From Aurantiochytrium sp. KH105 (lineage: Eukaryota; Sar; Bigyra; Thraustochytrida; Thraustochytriidae): DNA of 64,000 nucleotides. The first letter of the stretch is position 1, and each line of letters starts with the position of its first letter. The DNA is taken from contig BGKB01000193.1 in assembly GCA_003116975.1 (NCBI GenBank), positions 51,865 to 115,864 of the forward strand. Reading direction: 5' to 3'. Under the pieces are notes generated by a model that worked only from the letters and a program-made list of their open reading frames with translations, did not search any database and had not been told where the DNA came from. This document shows, piece after piece, positions 1 through 9,200 of the stretch. The position numbers and the translations under genes were made by a program.

Positions 1-419
1 CAGCAGCTTCCGTAGAGGCCGAGACTGTAATCCGAGAGAAACTTGATGTAGCCACTGATTCCATCGTTCAAGTCTGGGGCTGCCGTCTCGGACACTTGAT
101 CACTGTAAACAAAGGTAATGATGATGAGCGCGCCGAAAGCTCCAATGGCGAGCCCAAAGATGGCCTGGACGAATGCAAGGATGATGTTGCAGCTCACATT
201 CGTGGAACTGCTCTTGCAAGCCGCCACACATCCAAGCAGGAGAATGACAATGCCAACGGCAAGCACAATCCAGAGAATCCAGTCGTTCTCAGTAAAGACA
301 TTGAGCTGGAAGCCGTCCGCGAGCAACCAGGCCGAAAGGCCGATGATAACAAGGCCCCCGATCGCCGTGAAGCAGTGCAACACGGTGATGAAGGATGCGC
401 ACAAGAAGGAGCCCCACAT
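1..419 (-). CDS. Tetraspanin-like membrane protein, partial (3' end off the window)
   Basis: The minus strand is open from an ATG at 419 to the window edge (139 codons, no stop). The translation starts MWGSFLCASF and has three strongly hydrophobic stretches, at about residues 6-28, 45-67 and 80-105. Between the second and third lies a short polar, cysteine-bearing loop (GCVAACKSSS). A polar, presumably extracellular segment then begins (YSDQVSETAAPDLNDGISGY). Three closely spaced N-terminal helices followed by a large outer loop fit the tetraspanin plan, but the diagnostic CCG loop and fourth helix would lie beyond the edge. It could be another small four-helix membrane protein. No intron is needed in the visible part. 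Confidence 0.55.
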   Translation of the reverse strand, partial: MWGSFLCASFITVLHCFTAIGGLVIIGLSAWLLADGFQLNVFTENDWILWIVLAVGIVILLLGCVAACKSSSTNVSCNIILAFVQAIFGLAIGAFGALIIITFVYSDQVSETAAPDLNDGISGYIKFLSDYSLGLYGSC

Positions 420-1193
420 TTTGGCCTGCTTGAGTTTCTAATTTTAAAGAGGAGAACGCCTCGTGGATGGACTGCGCGGGTGGGCGGGCGGTTCCTTTCG
501 CTTTGTCACGTTCCTCGCTTCTCAAGCTTTGTTCGCTTTGCCGGACTTCACGTTCGTACGCTTCTTCTCACCCGCCTCGCGACGCTTCGCGTTCGCCCAC
601 GTGCTTGCTCGCTTGCTCGCTTGCTCGCTTGCTTGCGAGCGTGCGTGCGTGCGTGCGAGCGTCAGCGTGCAGCCCTGGGGGCAAGCGATGCAATCCGATG
701 CGGTTCTGCGCGAACCAACTCCGCCCTCTGCCGCTGGCCGGCAAGCTCACCTGGCTGCTCGCTCGCTCGCTGCTATTATGCCAGTCTGCCTGCCTGCCTG
801 CCTGCCTGCAGCACCTGCCGCCGCGCGCACGTGCAGACTTTCAGCCGTCCAGACGTTCAGACTCTGGCCGCGCCGCTGCCTTGCGGCTGCCGGCCTCTGC
901 GCTGGCGCCGCGCTGAGTCCCTCTCCGCCTTCCTCCCTGCCTTCCTTCCCTCCCTCCTTCCTTACTTCGGAAGAACCAACTAGTAACACAGCCACCAAGG
1001 AGGCCCGCTCCCGCGGTTCCCCTCGAGAGGCCTCGCGGGACCCGGGCCACCTGTCTCTGCGGCGCAAGCAGGGCGCGCGGTTCAGCCGTGAAGACTAGGA
1101 GCGAACGCCCGTGGAGCAAGCAGCAGCTGCAGCAGGCAACAGCAGGCTAGACGCAAGGCCGCGCGCTTGCTTGGCTGTCGCTTGGTCGCAGTA

Positions 1194-1283
<90 letters not shown>
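1194..1283. repeat. (CTTG)n microsatellite
   Basis: About 22 uninterrupted copies of a four-base CTTG unit. Because 4 is not a multiple of 3, the run is open in all three frames of each strand and creates false Leu-Ala-Cys-Leu or Lys-Gln-Ala-Ser peptides. Confidence 0.95.
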
Positions 1284-1520
1284 AGTTGACATGGTCGCTG
1301 TTGCACGGCTGCACGCGGCTGCAGCAGCCAGGTGCCGCCGGAGGGCTTCGACGAGGTCAACAAATGCAACTCGACTCGAAGGGCGGAGGAGGAGCTGCTG
1401 CTGCTGCGTACTAGTAGCCAGCCAAGCGATGTTAGTTGGGCGTGTGTTTTTTGTCTCGACAAGTCGGGAGCGGCCTGACTCTCCGGTGTTCGCCTGCGTC
1501 CTTCGAAGTTCTGCATCGAT

Positions 1521-1600
1521 CCATTCATTCATTCATTCATTCATTCATTCATTCATTCATTCATTCATTCATCCATTCATTCTTCATTCATTCATTCATC
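1521..1600. repeat. (CATT)n microsatellite
   Basis: A near-perfect run of the CATT unit, interrupted near 1570-1585 by CATC and TTC variants. It lies about 240 bases from the CTTG run and likewise yields a spurious His-Ser-Phe-Ile peptide. Confidence 0.95.
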
Positions 1601-2079
1601 CTTCATCTGCAGCTGCGCGCGCGGCGCGGCCCGCTCCGGCCCTCGAGACGCCGCCGTGGCTCTGCGCGGCAGAATCGACTTCGACAGTACTAACAGTAAG
1701 AACCGAGCATTGCACGCCTTGCATTGCCCAGGGCGTGGCGAGGCGGGGGCTTGCGACCTTGCGCTCTCGACAGCGAGTCCTGGCTGAGGCCGAGCACGCC
1801 CGAGACTAGCTATAGGCTAGCTATAGATAGATAGCGACGCGGAGGAGGGTGGGAGCGTGAGCAAGCCGAGCTGAGCTCGGGAAACAGGCAGCCAACAACC
1901 AGTGAAGTGGTGAAGAACTAGAGCGAGCAAGAACTGTGCACACAGTTTGGCGCAGCCTGCCAGCGAGCGAGCGAGCGAGCAAGGACAGGCCTGCGCGAGC
2001 CGCGAGCTTGAAGTCCTTGTCAGCAATACAACGCAAAGCAGAGCAAGTCTAGAAGGCAAGGCGTTCAGCAGCCAGGGAA

Positions 2080-4419
2080 TTAGTTGGTTTTTACATTGCC
2101 TATACAAAAGTGAGCAAGCACAATGGTGGCCCCGCGCTGCAGAATGACGGGCTCCTGCAGCGGGAGGGCCTCCGGACGGTGCTGGAATTGGACGTTGAGC
2201 TCGTCGGCGCGCAAAGAGTAACACAGGACGCGCTGCTTGAGCGTGCTCGACCGCAATGTGAACTCGTGATGCTTGCTCGCATCTAGTTCGAGCGCAATCG
2301 CGCCAGAGTTCAGGTCCAGACATGCGAGGACGCGAAGTTTCGCGCCCCACTCAACATGGCGCGCGCGATCCGGCGCGCATAGACACGCCCCGCGACGAGC
2401 GATTCGCGCCAAGTCCGTCCCGTCTAAAGCAGATGTGTCTGAAGCACAAGCATCAGCGACATTGCCGGCGCCGTCGACACCCTCTGCAGATTTTCCCGCG
2501 GCGTCTCTCTTCTTGGCGAGACGAAGAGCAAAGGTGACCGTGTGACCAGCTGCGACAACGCTGAGGTCTGCACCATAAGCCGTTCGAATGCTGTGTACAA
2601 CAACATTGACAAAGCCGCCGCGAGAATCAGGCCCAAAGAGCAAAGTGTCTCCTACTGCAACAACGCCGGAGGTCAAGCGGCCGCCAACAATGACGCCCGA
2701 GTCGTCAAAATCGCACGTCTGAAAGGACTCGCGCACGTACATGCACGCATCTGCGCTTGCGCAGTTCTCCAGACGATGGCAGACGACCGGCGCACCTTGT
2801 GGCCATGGCCCGAGACCGGCATTTCGACGCAAGGCGCCCAGGGCGCGCCGGAGCGTGATAATTCCAGCCTTGGTTGTGCTAGAGCAAACAAAGACCTGCA
2901 GACCGGGCACCGACGCACCTTGATCGGACAACTCCTCGAAGACTTGGGCCACGAGCTCACGTGCGAGCGTCTCGAGAGTGGCAACTTGCGCACCTTGGCT
3001 CTCGCTACCACCCACAAAGAGGTCCGACTTGGTCACAACTACGATAAAGGGCACCTTGAGGAGCTTGCACATGACGAGCAGGTCCAATGTGAAGCGTATC
3101 CTCTGCGCCGCGCCACCCTCGTCGCCAGCGAAATTTCCAGATCCATGCGCTTGCAGCGCCTCGGCATCTATGACAATAACAGCAAAATCAGGGTGCATGG
3201 CCGTCAACCCGTAAAGAGCAGTTTTAAAGTACCGCGGGTGGCCCGCAGTGTCGATGAGAGTCACCGTCTCGGCAACCCCGTGCATCTTTCGTGCGCTCTC
3301 ACCATCAACATCCGTAAAGATATCAGAAGGAACTCCTTGGTCATCATCAAAGTCTAGCTTTGCCTCGCCATCGCTGCCATAGCGAATGACATGGCAAGAA
3401 GTCGCCGAAGTCAGACCCAGGTCCATCTCGTGCTGATGCTTGAGGATATGCAAGCGCGCCAAACCTTGACCATCGTCTGTTTCGTCTGTTTTGAGCACGC
3501 CAATCAGCGTCGTCTTGCCCGTGCCGCTTGCACCTAAAAACAGAGCTTCGCTCTCGTCCGGAACGACGTCCACGCGTTTCCTGCGAATGCGCACTTCAGC
3601 AATCTGTCCTTCTTGACCATTCTTCATGCGCACATTCACCACTTCACACGCAAGCATGGTCGCCATGCGCCGGAGCTTTTTCAAGGACTCCGACATCTGT
3701 TTTCTATCGATGCCTATAGGCGTCCCATCGTCCTCCACGCCTAGCACATAGACGGCCTCGCCTCCGCCCTCAGCAAGCCGCCATTTGAGCTGCGAGGTGA
3801 GTCTTCCCAGCCGCAGTTCCGAACACGTTGCCAGCTGCAGCTTGTACTCCCAGTTCCCGGACTCGATTTCCGCGGGGTACGGGTGTACCGCGCCGGCACG
3901 AGATGCGCCCTGCTGGGCGCGCTTGCCGTGTGTGCGTCTTGCCGTCGTCGTCGTCGTCGTCGTCTTCGTCGGCTTGGCCTTTTCCATCTTTCCCGCGGTC
4001 TTCTTCGCGGTCTTGCACGCCTGGCGCGCCGACAAGCCTGCGCCCACGGGCGCGACGGGCGGCGCGCCACCGCCGTGACGCCTGGCGACTCTTACGTCCA
4101 TGGCGCCGGCAGCCGTCACCACCGCCGCCGCCGGCGGCGACGGGAGTGCGTGAATAAGCTTTGTAGTAGTTCCGTTCGTCTTTAAGACCTCCGAGGCCAA
4201 GTCCAAGTCCGAGGCGAGAGCCAAGTTCGAGGAGTCCAGGGGCTCAAGCACCTTGGCCGCGGCCACGTCAAGCTCGGAATTCGACAAAGCCACCCTCGCA
4301 GCCGTCGTCGTCGTCGTCGTCGTTGTCGTCGTCGTCGTCACCTTTGTCGTCTTCGCCGCTGTCGCTCTCGCTGTCACAGTCGCTGTTCGTCGCGTCGGGG
4401 TCTCGGTCGCCTTCTTCAT
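2080..4419 (-). CDS. GTPBP1: GTPBP1/GTPBP2-like translational GTPase
   Basis: A 779-residue reading from ATG 4419. The longest open frame begins at a GTG at 4509, which is unlikely to be used in a eukaryote. The N-terminal third is low complexity (Thr and Ala runs). The GTPase core begins near residue 270: a P-loop GASGTGKTT at about 297, the GTPBP-type segment GQGLARLHILKHQHE with LTSATS after it, G3 DTAGHPRYFK at about 388 and G4 TKSD at about 462, then beta-barrel domains like those of EF-Tu domains II and III. The family, related to EF-1A, acts in cytosolic mRNA turnover and ribosome surveillance. Oddity: the P-loop differs from the usual GxVDxGKS form. The 5' end is unsettled. An overlapping frame from an ATG at 4555 (AACCATG context) encodes an acidic segment ending at 4268, so a frameshift or missed splice could give a different N-terminus. 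Confidence 0.85.
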   Translation of the reverse strand: MKKATETPTRRTATVTARATAAKTTKVTTTTTTTTTTTTAARVALSNSELDVAAAKVLEPLDSSNLALASDLDLASEVLKTNGTTTKLIHALPSPPAAAVVTAAGAMDVRVARRHGGGAPPVAPVGAGLSARQACKTAKKTAGKMEKAKPTKTTTTTTTARRTHGKRAQQGASRAGAVHPYPAEIESGNWEYKLQLATCSELRLGRLTSQLKWRLAEGGGEAVYVLGVEDDGTPIGIDRKQMSESLKKLRRMATMLACEVVNVRMKNGQEGQIAEVRIRRKRVDVVPDESEALFLGASGTGKTTLIGVLKTDETDDGQGLARLHILKHQHEMDLGLTSATSCHVIRYGSDGEAKLDFDDDQGVPSDIFTDVDGESARKMHGVAETVTLIDTAGHPRYFKTALYGLTAMHPDFAVIVIDAEALQAHGSGNFAGDEGGAAQRIRFTLDLLVMCKLLKVPFIVVVTKSDLFVGGSESQGAQVATLETLARELVAQVFEELSDQGASVPGLQVFVCSSTTKAGIITLRRALGALRRNAGLGPWPQGAPVVCHRLENCASADACMYVRESFQTCDFDDSGVIVGGRLTSGVVAVGDTLLFGPDSRGGFVNVVVHSIRTAYGADLSVVAAGHTVTFALRLAKKRDAAGKSAEGVDGAGNVADACASDTSALDGTDLARIARRGACLCAPDRARHVEWGAKLRVLACLDLNSGAIALELDASKHHEFTLRSSTLKQRVLCYSLRADELNVQFQHRPEALPLQEPVILQRGATIVLAHFCIGNVKTN

Positions 4420-6293
4420 CGCGCCCGTCCGAGGCAAGACTTCCTCCTCCTCCTCTTTTGCGCAAAGGAGACGAGCGTCGAGTATCGTCTTGGGACGCAG
4501 GTGGCCCACGATTGTCGCGCGTCACCGCATCTTGCATCGTGCCGAAGTTGTACATGGTTGAATTTCCGTCTGGCTGCTCTGGCTGCTCTGCGCGTGTTGG
4601 AGGTGGTGGCGTCTGTACAGTTAGTTCGACATCCTGGCTTGAACGTTTGGGTATTGGCTGCCGCGCGTTTCTGGAGTTGCGGCCTAATCAGAAATCTCCA
4701 AGCAATTTCGCGGCGCGATCCAGGAACGAGCGTCTCGTCTTACAGTATAGCTCGATTCTCTTTTCGCCATCGTGGCCTCTAGCAGGGGGGGCAAATTGGG
4801 ATCTCTCCCCAATCCGCTCCAGTTCCGCAAATTATTCCCAGGTCATAGTTTCCCGACACACGACAAGAGCCGCTTGTCTTGTCGTTGGCAGGAGAGGAAG
4901 AGAGGGAAGCCCCCTTCTATCGTTGTAAAGTCTCGAAAGGAGATCAAAGCAGACCTCATCTTCGCAATGGATAATCTGAAGTATGCCCTTGACGCAGATT
5001 GATTGACGAGGGCGATTCGATCCAGGTGGTCGTTTTTGGAAAGCTGTCTTCCGCGCCCCTGCAGGACAAGCCATCCCGTCCAGATGTGCAATCGTTAGCT
5101 TTTGATTGTAAAAGCAAAATGACTGCAAAGCCACTATCATTGTTCCTACTGGTAGAGATTGTGATTATGGCTTGCTCTGGCAAGCAGATGACATTGTGGG
5201 CCTGCATGGAGAACCTCGAGCATGCGAAGAAAAGCAAACTTAAACTTCAGTGAGACTTTGTATAGCTTGAATACGACATGAAAGTTCGCGTCTTCGATTG
5301 AGAGCACCGTGACGCCTCTCGCGCACACACCTTCAAAAGGCATTGCGTGCGGAAATAATTCGATGCTCTCACAATTTTATGAAAGAAAGCAAAGAAAAAT
5401 TGAAGACGAGGAAGTCCTTGCGGCGTCCGCAGGCAGGCAGACAGGCAGGCAGGCAAGCAGGCTGTATGCCGAACATAAGATAACCTCCAGAAATCGAAAA
5501 CGTGAAGTGAGCCATTTCCAGCAGAGTATTTTTAATGAGAATGTCTCGAGGAAAGTACGGGTTTCGTGCAAAGGGAGATGACGTCCCAACAGCTGCGATT
5601 CATACGCAAACTACTCCGAACGAGCGAGCGAGGTGCTCTCGCCGCTGCCGTGTCCCACACCATTTAAAGACTATTACTGCTATACTAGGCCTACTTCTAC
5701 TACCAAGATACGCGAGGCGATACGTAGTCAAAAAAAAAAAACACCAAAGCCCGACCGGAGAGCGAGCGAGCGAGCGAGCGCGGCAGCGGCTGCTCGGTCG
5801 CGGCGGCGGCGGCGGGCGAGGGCGAGGGCGGCGGGGAAAGGAAGAGGTCGCAGGCTCCGCGGCCCGCACGCGCGGGTTCAGAACGCTGTTGCGCGAGGGC
5901 TGCGCTCCGCGGCAGCGAATCATCCCGTCTCGCTTTCTCGAGAACACAGACCCCGTTGCGCAGACGGGCGACAGAAGAAGCCCCGACGCGACGTCTCGCG
6001 CGGCGACGGCCGCGCGGGCGCAGCCGCGCGCGTCGCCGCACCAGCTACGCGCGCCGAGACCGGACCTGCGCCGCCGATAGCAGGCTCGCGTCCGCGCTCG
6101 AGCGCGAGCGGGCGAGTGAGTTGTGGCGTGGCCAAGGCTTGACGCCGGCGCCGCTCGCTTCTTGTTGCTGCCGGCAAGCTCGCAAGCAAGCTCGCAAGCA
6201 GGCAGACAAGCAGGCCGGCTACTCGTGCCGGAGTACGCTGCAGCGATCGTCCTGCCCTGACCGCGTCTTTGCCGACTTTTTGCATCCTTCACC
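4420..6293. other. Divergent intergenic region between GTPBP1-like and TAF1 genes
   Basis: About 1.9 kb holding the promoters of two divergent genes. The middle (about 4830-5560) is less GC-rich than its flanks. Visible elements are a GGCA-rich repeat near 5431-5461, a 12-A run at 5730-5741, a GCGA run near 5760-5780 and CAAG-type repeats near 6174-6215. No RNA gene or supported protein is seen, apart from the possible 5' coding segment at 4420-4555 described for the GTPase. Confidence 0.55.
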
Positions 6294-9200
6294 ATGTCTC
6301 TTGCGAGATGGACCGCGGCGGGCCGCGCCGCGCCTTCGGCCAAAGCAGCGCCTTCGCGGGAGGATGGCCGCTACGCTCCTCGAGGTATCATGAGCAAGCT
6401 TTCCGAGGACGAAGTCAAAGAGCTTGGCAACCAGGAGCTGGCGCGTTTTCCCAAGCTTGTCGATGATAGTGGCGAGCCGGTCTTGCGCTTTTCCGCGCTC
6501 CTCCCATCCGAGGCCGGCCAGCAGCACCCGCTCGTGCCGGCCGACAAAGTTATCAAGCGTAACAGACGCGAGGTCAAGGTGAACGAAGAAACCTGGGAGC
6601 ACGATGCGCTTGAAAAGGCCCAAGTCCTTTGTCACTCCGTAGGTTTTTCTCTTTTGGGCACGCCCGCGGAGCAACTTCCAATTGGCCACGTGATTGAGGA
6701 GGATCTCTCCGACGACGAATCGGACTCGGACAACTCTTCTTTTGCTGAGCGCGCCGACGCAAAACAGATCAAGCCTCTCGAGTCTTTGGCCAACGGTCAC
6801 GCCTCTAGTAAGGGTACTCCGGGCAGCGCAAATGGTCATCTGGATGCATCGACCAGCGCCGCGGCAAGCACCAAAATTTCACACGGAAACAAAGCACTCT
6901 CTGAAGAGAGCTCGATTACAAGCTGCACCGACCTTCTCGAAATGCCAACCAAGCGGGACTCCGTTGTGGCCGCCATCGATACAGCTTGGGAAAATTCGAT
7001 CAGCTGGGGGGATGATGAAGAAGACCCCGCTGGCAGTAAAACCAGCGGCAACGACAGCAAGGATGCCTTTTCGTCGACTGCAATCGTCTCCAAATCGACG
7101 AGTGTCAGCGCACAACCAATCTCAATTCCCAGCCTGGACAGCAAGAATGTTTCCGTGCCACCCGCCAAATCTGATGTCGCTGCAGTATCGCCCGGTGCGA
7201 GTCAAGACGCCAAGAAAAGTGGCGCCTCCTCACCGCGTTCCCCCAAGATCAACATTCCCAAAATAGTTCTCAGCAAGAGCAAAGGGTCTCCTACATCCCC
7301 CGTACAGCCGCAGCAGCAGCAGCTGTCGTCAGCCCCACCGCCTCCGCCTCCACCACTACCATCGTCTAGCAAGAACCCTGATGCAATGGACGTGGACGAT
7401 TCTGATGATGACGACGACTTTGATGTCGAGTGGAGCTCGAGTGGCCCTGCCGGGGCCGGCGCAGGCGCAACTGGAGGCTCAATGAGTATGACGACCGGAT
7501 CGAATGCACAATTTTTTCAAGTCTCGATGCCAACCCAGAATCTGGGCACCTCGAGCAACTGGGGCGTCTTCGCAGACGAGATGGAAAACCCGCCCCCTCG
7601 AGTCTCGGCCACCGAGCTGGCGGTCAGCCAGTATCTTCGCACACCGATGAACCAAGAGCTTGCATCATGCATGTGGCTCGATCAGATTTGCTGGGATGAA
7701 GACCTCCTCGATAAACGCGTCGTCATTGACGCTTCCTTCGGAGCGCCTCTCGTCGTCTCTGCCAATGACACGGGCTGTCTCACCAGAGACGAGATTGTCG
7801 AGGCGTACGGAAACGATGTTCGCCCGGGCGCGGTTCTGGCCAGAGAGGCCATGGTCGTTGAGAAGAAAAAGAAAGAAGTCTTCGAGAAGAGCGCAATGGG
7901 TCTCAAGCAACTCAAAAAGATTAGTAAAGACGAGCGCAGGACCAAGCTTCGCGAGAATGGCTACTTTCGCTTTATCGATGAGAAGAACGAGAGCAACACC
8001 GAGATGGGTCGCGGCATCAGCGAAAGGCTTCGCTGTCGCCGGCTGCCTCAGATTCCCAAAGAGGTCATTGTGCAAGAATACAAGGCCGAGCTCAAGGCCG
8101 CCGACGCGCGTCGTCTCCATCGCCCCGAAGTGGTGGTCAATCCAGAAGTTCCATTGCAGGTCGGCAAGCACACCATCTTCCACGCGGGTATCGACGGCGG
8201 TATTCGCCAGAACCGCAAAAATTGGACGCGTGCCGACATCAGTGGGTCCACCGGCGCAATCTGTCTTTTTGAGTACATGGAAGAGCGCCCGCCGCTCTTG
8301 TGCAACGTGGGCATGGCCTCGATGCTTTGTAACTTTTATCAGGCCGACAAACCCACAGACGAGAGCTTCATCCCACCAACTCCGCCTGGCCACGGACGCC
8401 CCGTGGTCCTGCAGCCAGGCGACCGGTCGCCCTTTTTTGCCATTCTGCGGCCGAAGGAAATGTATCCGGCGATTGTCAACGACCTCATCGTTGCCCCGGT
8501 CTGCGAGCACAAGGTCAGCAAGACAGACTTTTTGCTCGTCAGACCCAAGCGCAAGGGCTCTTCGTCAACTGGAGCGGGCGCCGACGGCGCAGGTTCCAAG
8601 GAAGACGTCTATATTCGCAACATCAAATCCCTCTACCTCGTGGGCCAAACCGAGCCGCAGCGTGAGGTCTTTCACCCCGGAACGGCCGAGACGCGCGCGA
8701 ACAAGCGTGCCAAGATGCGCGAGTTCCTTGATTGGTTCGTCGACTACCAGGTAATTCGGCGCTTCAACCGCGAGCAGCGCAAACGCAACAGCCAGGTCGA
8801 GCCACGCAAGCGAAATAATCTCGTCCAGGTTGCCATGGACTCAAAGACGTTCGAGCACATGTTCTCGCTCATTGCTCCGGCCGTGGTGCAAAAGTCGCTC
8901 AAGCGGGTCGCGCACGTGAATCGGGGCCGCGTCGTGCTCAACACCAGCGAGGCTGCAAACCTGAACGACTTGCGTGAAAAAATCTCGGGACCGGGCATGT
9001 GCCAGTATGAGAGCCTGCAGGCAGGCTTGCAGAGGCTTCGCGATCGAAGTATTGAACTGACCTCCATGTGCGAGGTGACACGTGTGATGCACGCTCAAGC
9101 TGTTCTCATGGATTTTTACCACCTCAAGGAGCGCGCCGGTTTTGCGCTCAAAGAGGCCGTACTCTCTGGCGGCACGCATGGCGTGGTACCCGGGTCGCAG

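Larger units (their letters stand above)
420..2079. other. Intergenic region with simple repeats
   Basis: No convincing gene is seen. The stretch lies between the 5' end of the tetraspanin-like gene and the 3' end of the GTPBP1-like gene. It is rich in CTTG, GCGT and CATT tetranucleotide runs. Open frames here are repetitive or cysteine/arginine-rich on both strands and show no domain. Confidence 0.6.

Noticed and set aside
96..983. Plus-strand open frame of 295 codons
   Set aside because: It starts at TTG, runs antisense to the tetraspanin-like gene and then into Arg/Ala/Cys-rich repeat sequence.
1194..1283. CRISPR-like or direct-repeat array
   Set aside because: The repeats are contiguous four-base units without spacers, in a eukaryotic genome.
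1082..1809. Open frames with Leu-Ala-Cys-Leu, Lys-Gln-Ala-Ser and His-Ser-Phe-Ile runs
   Set aside because: They are read-through of CTTG and CATT microsatellites on both strands, not proteins.
7665..8510. Minus-strand frame of 281 codons inside TAF1
   Set aside because: Antisense shadow of the conserved TAF1 central domain; no domain of its own.
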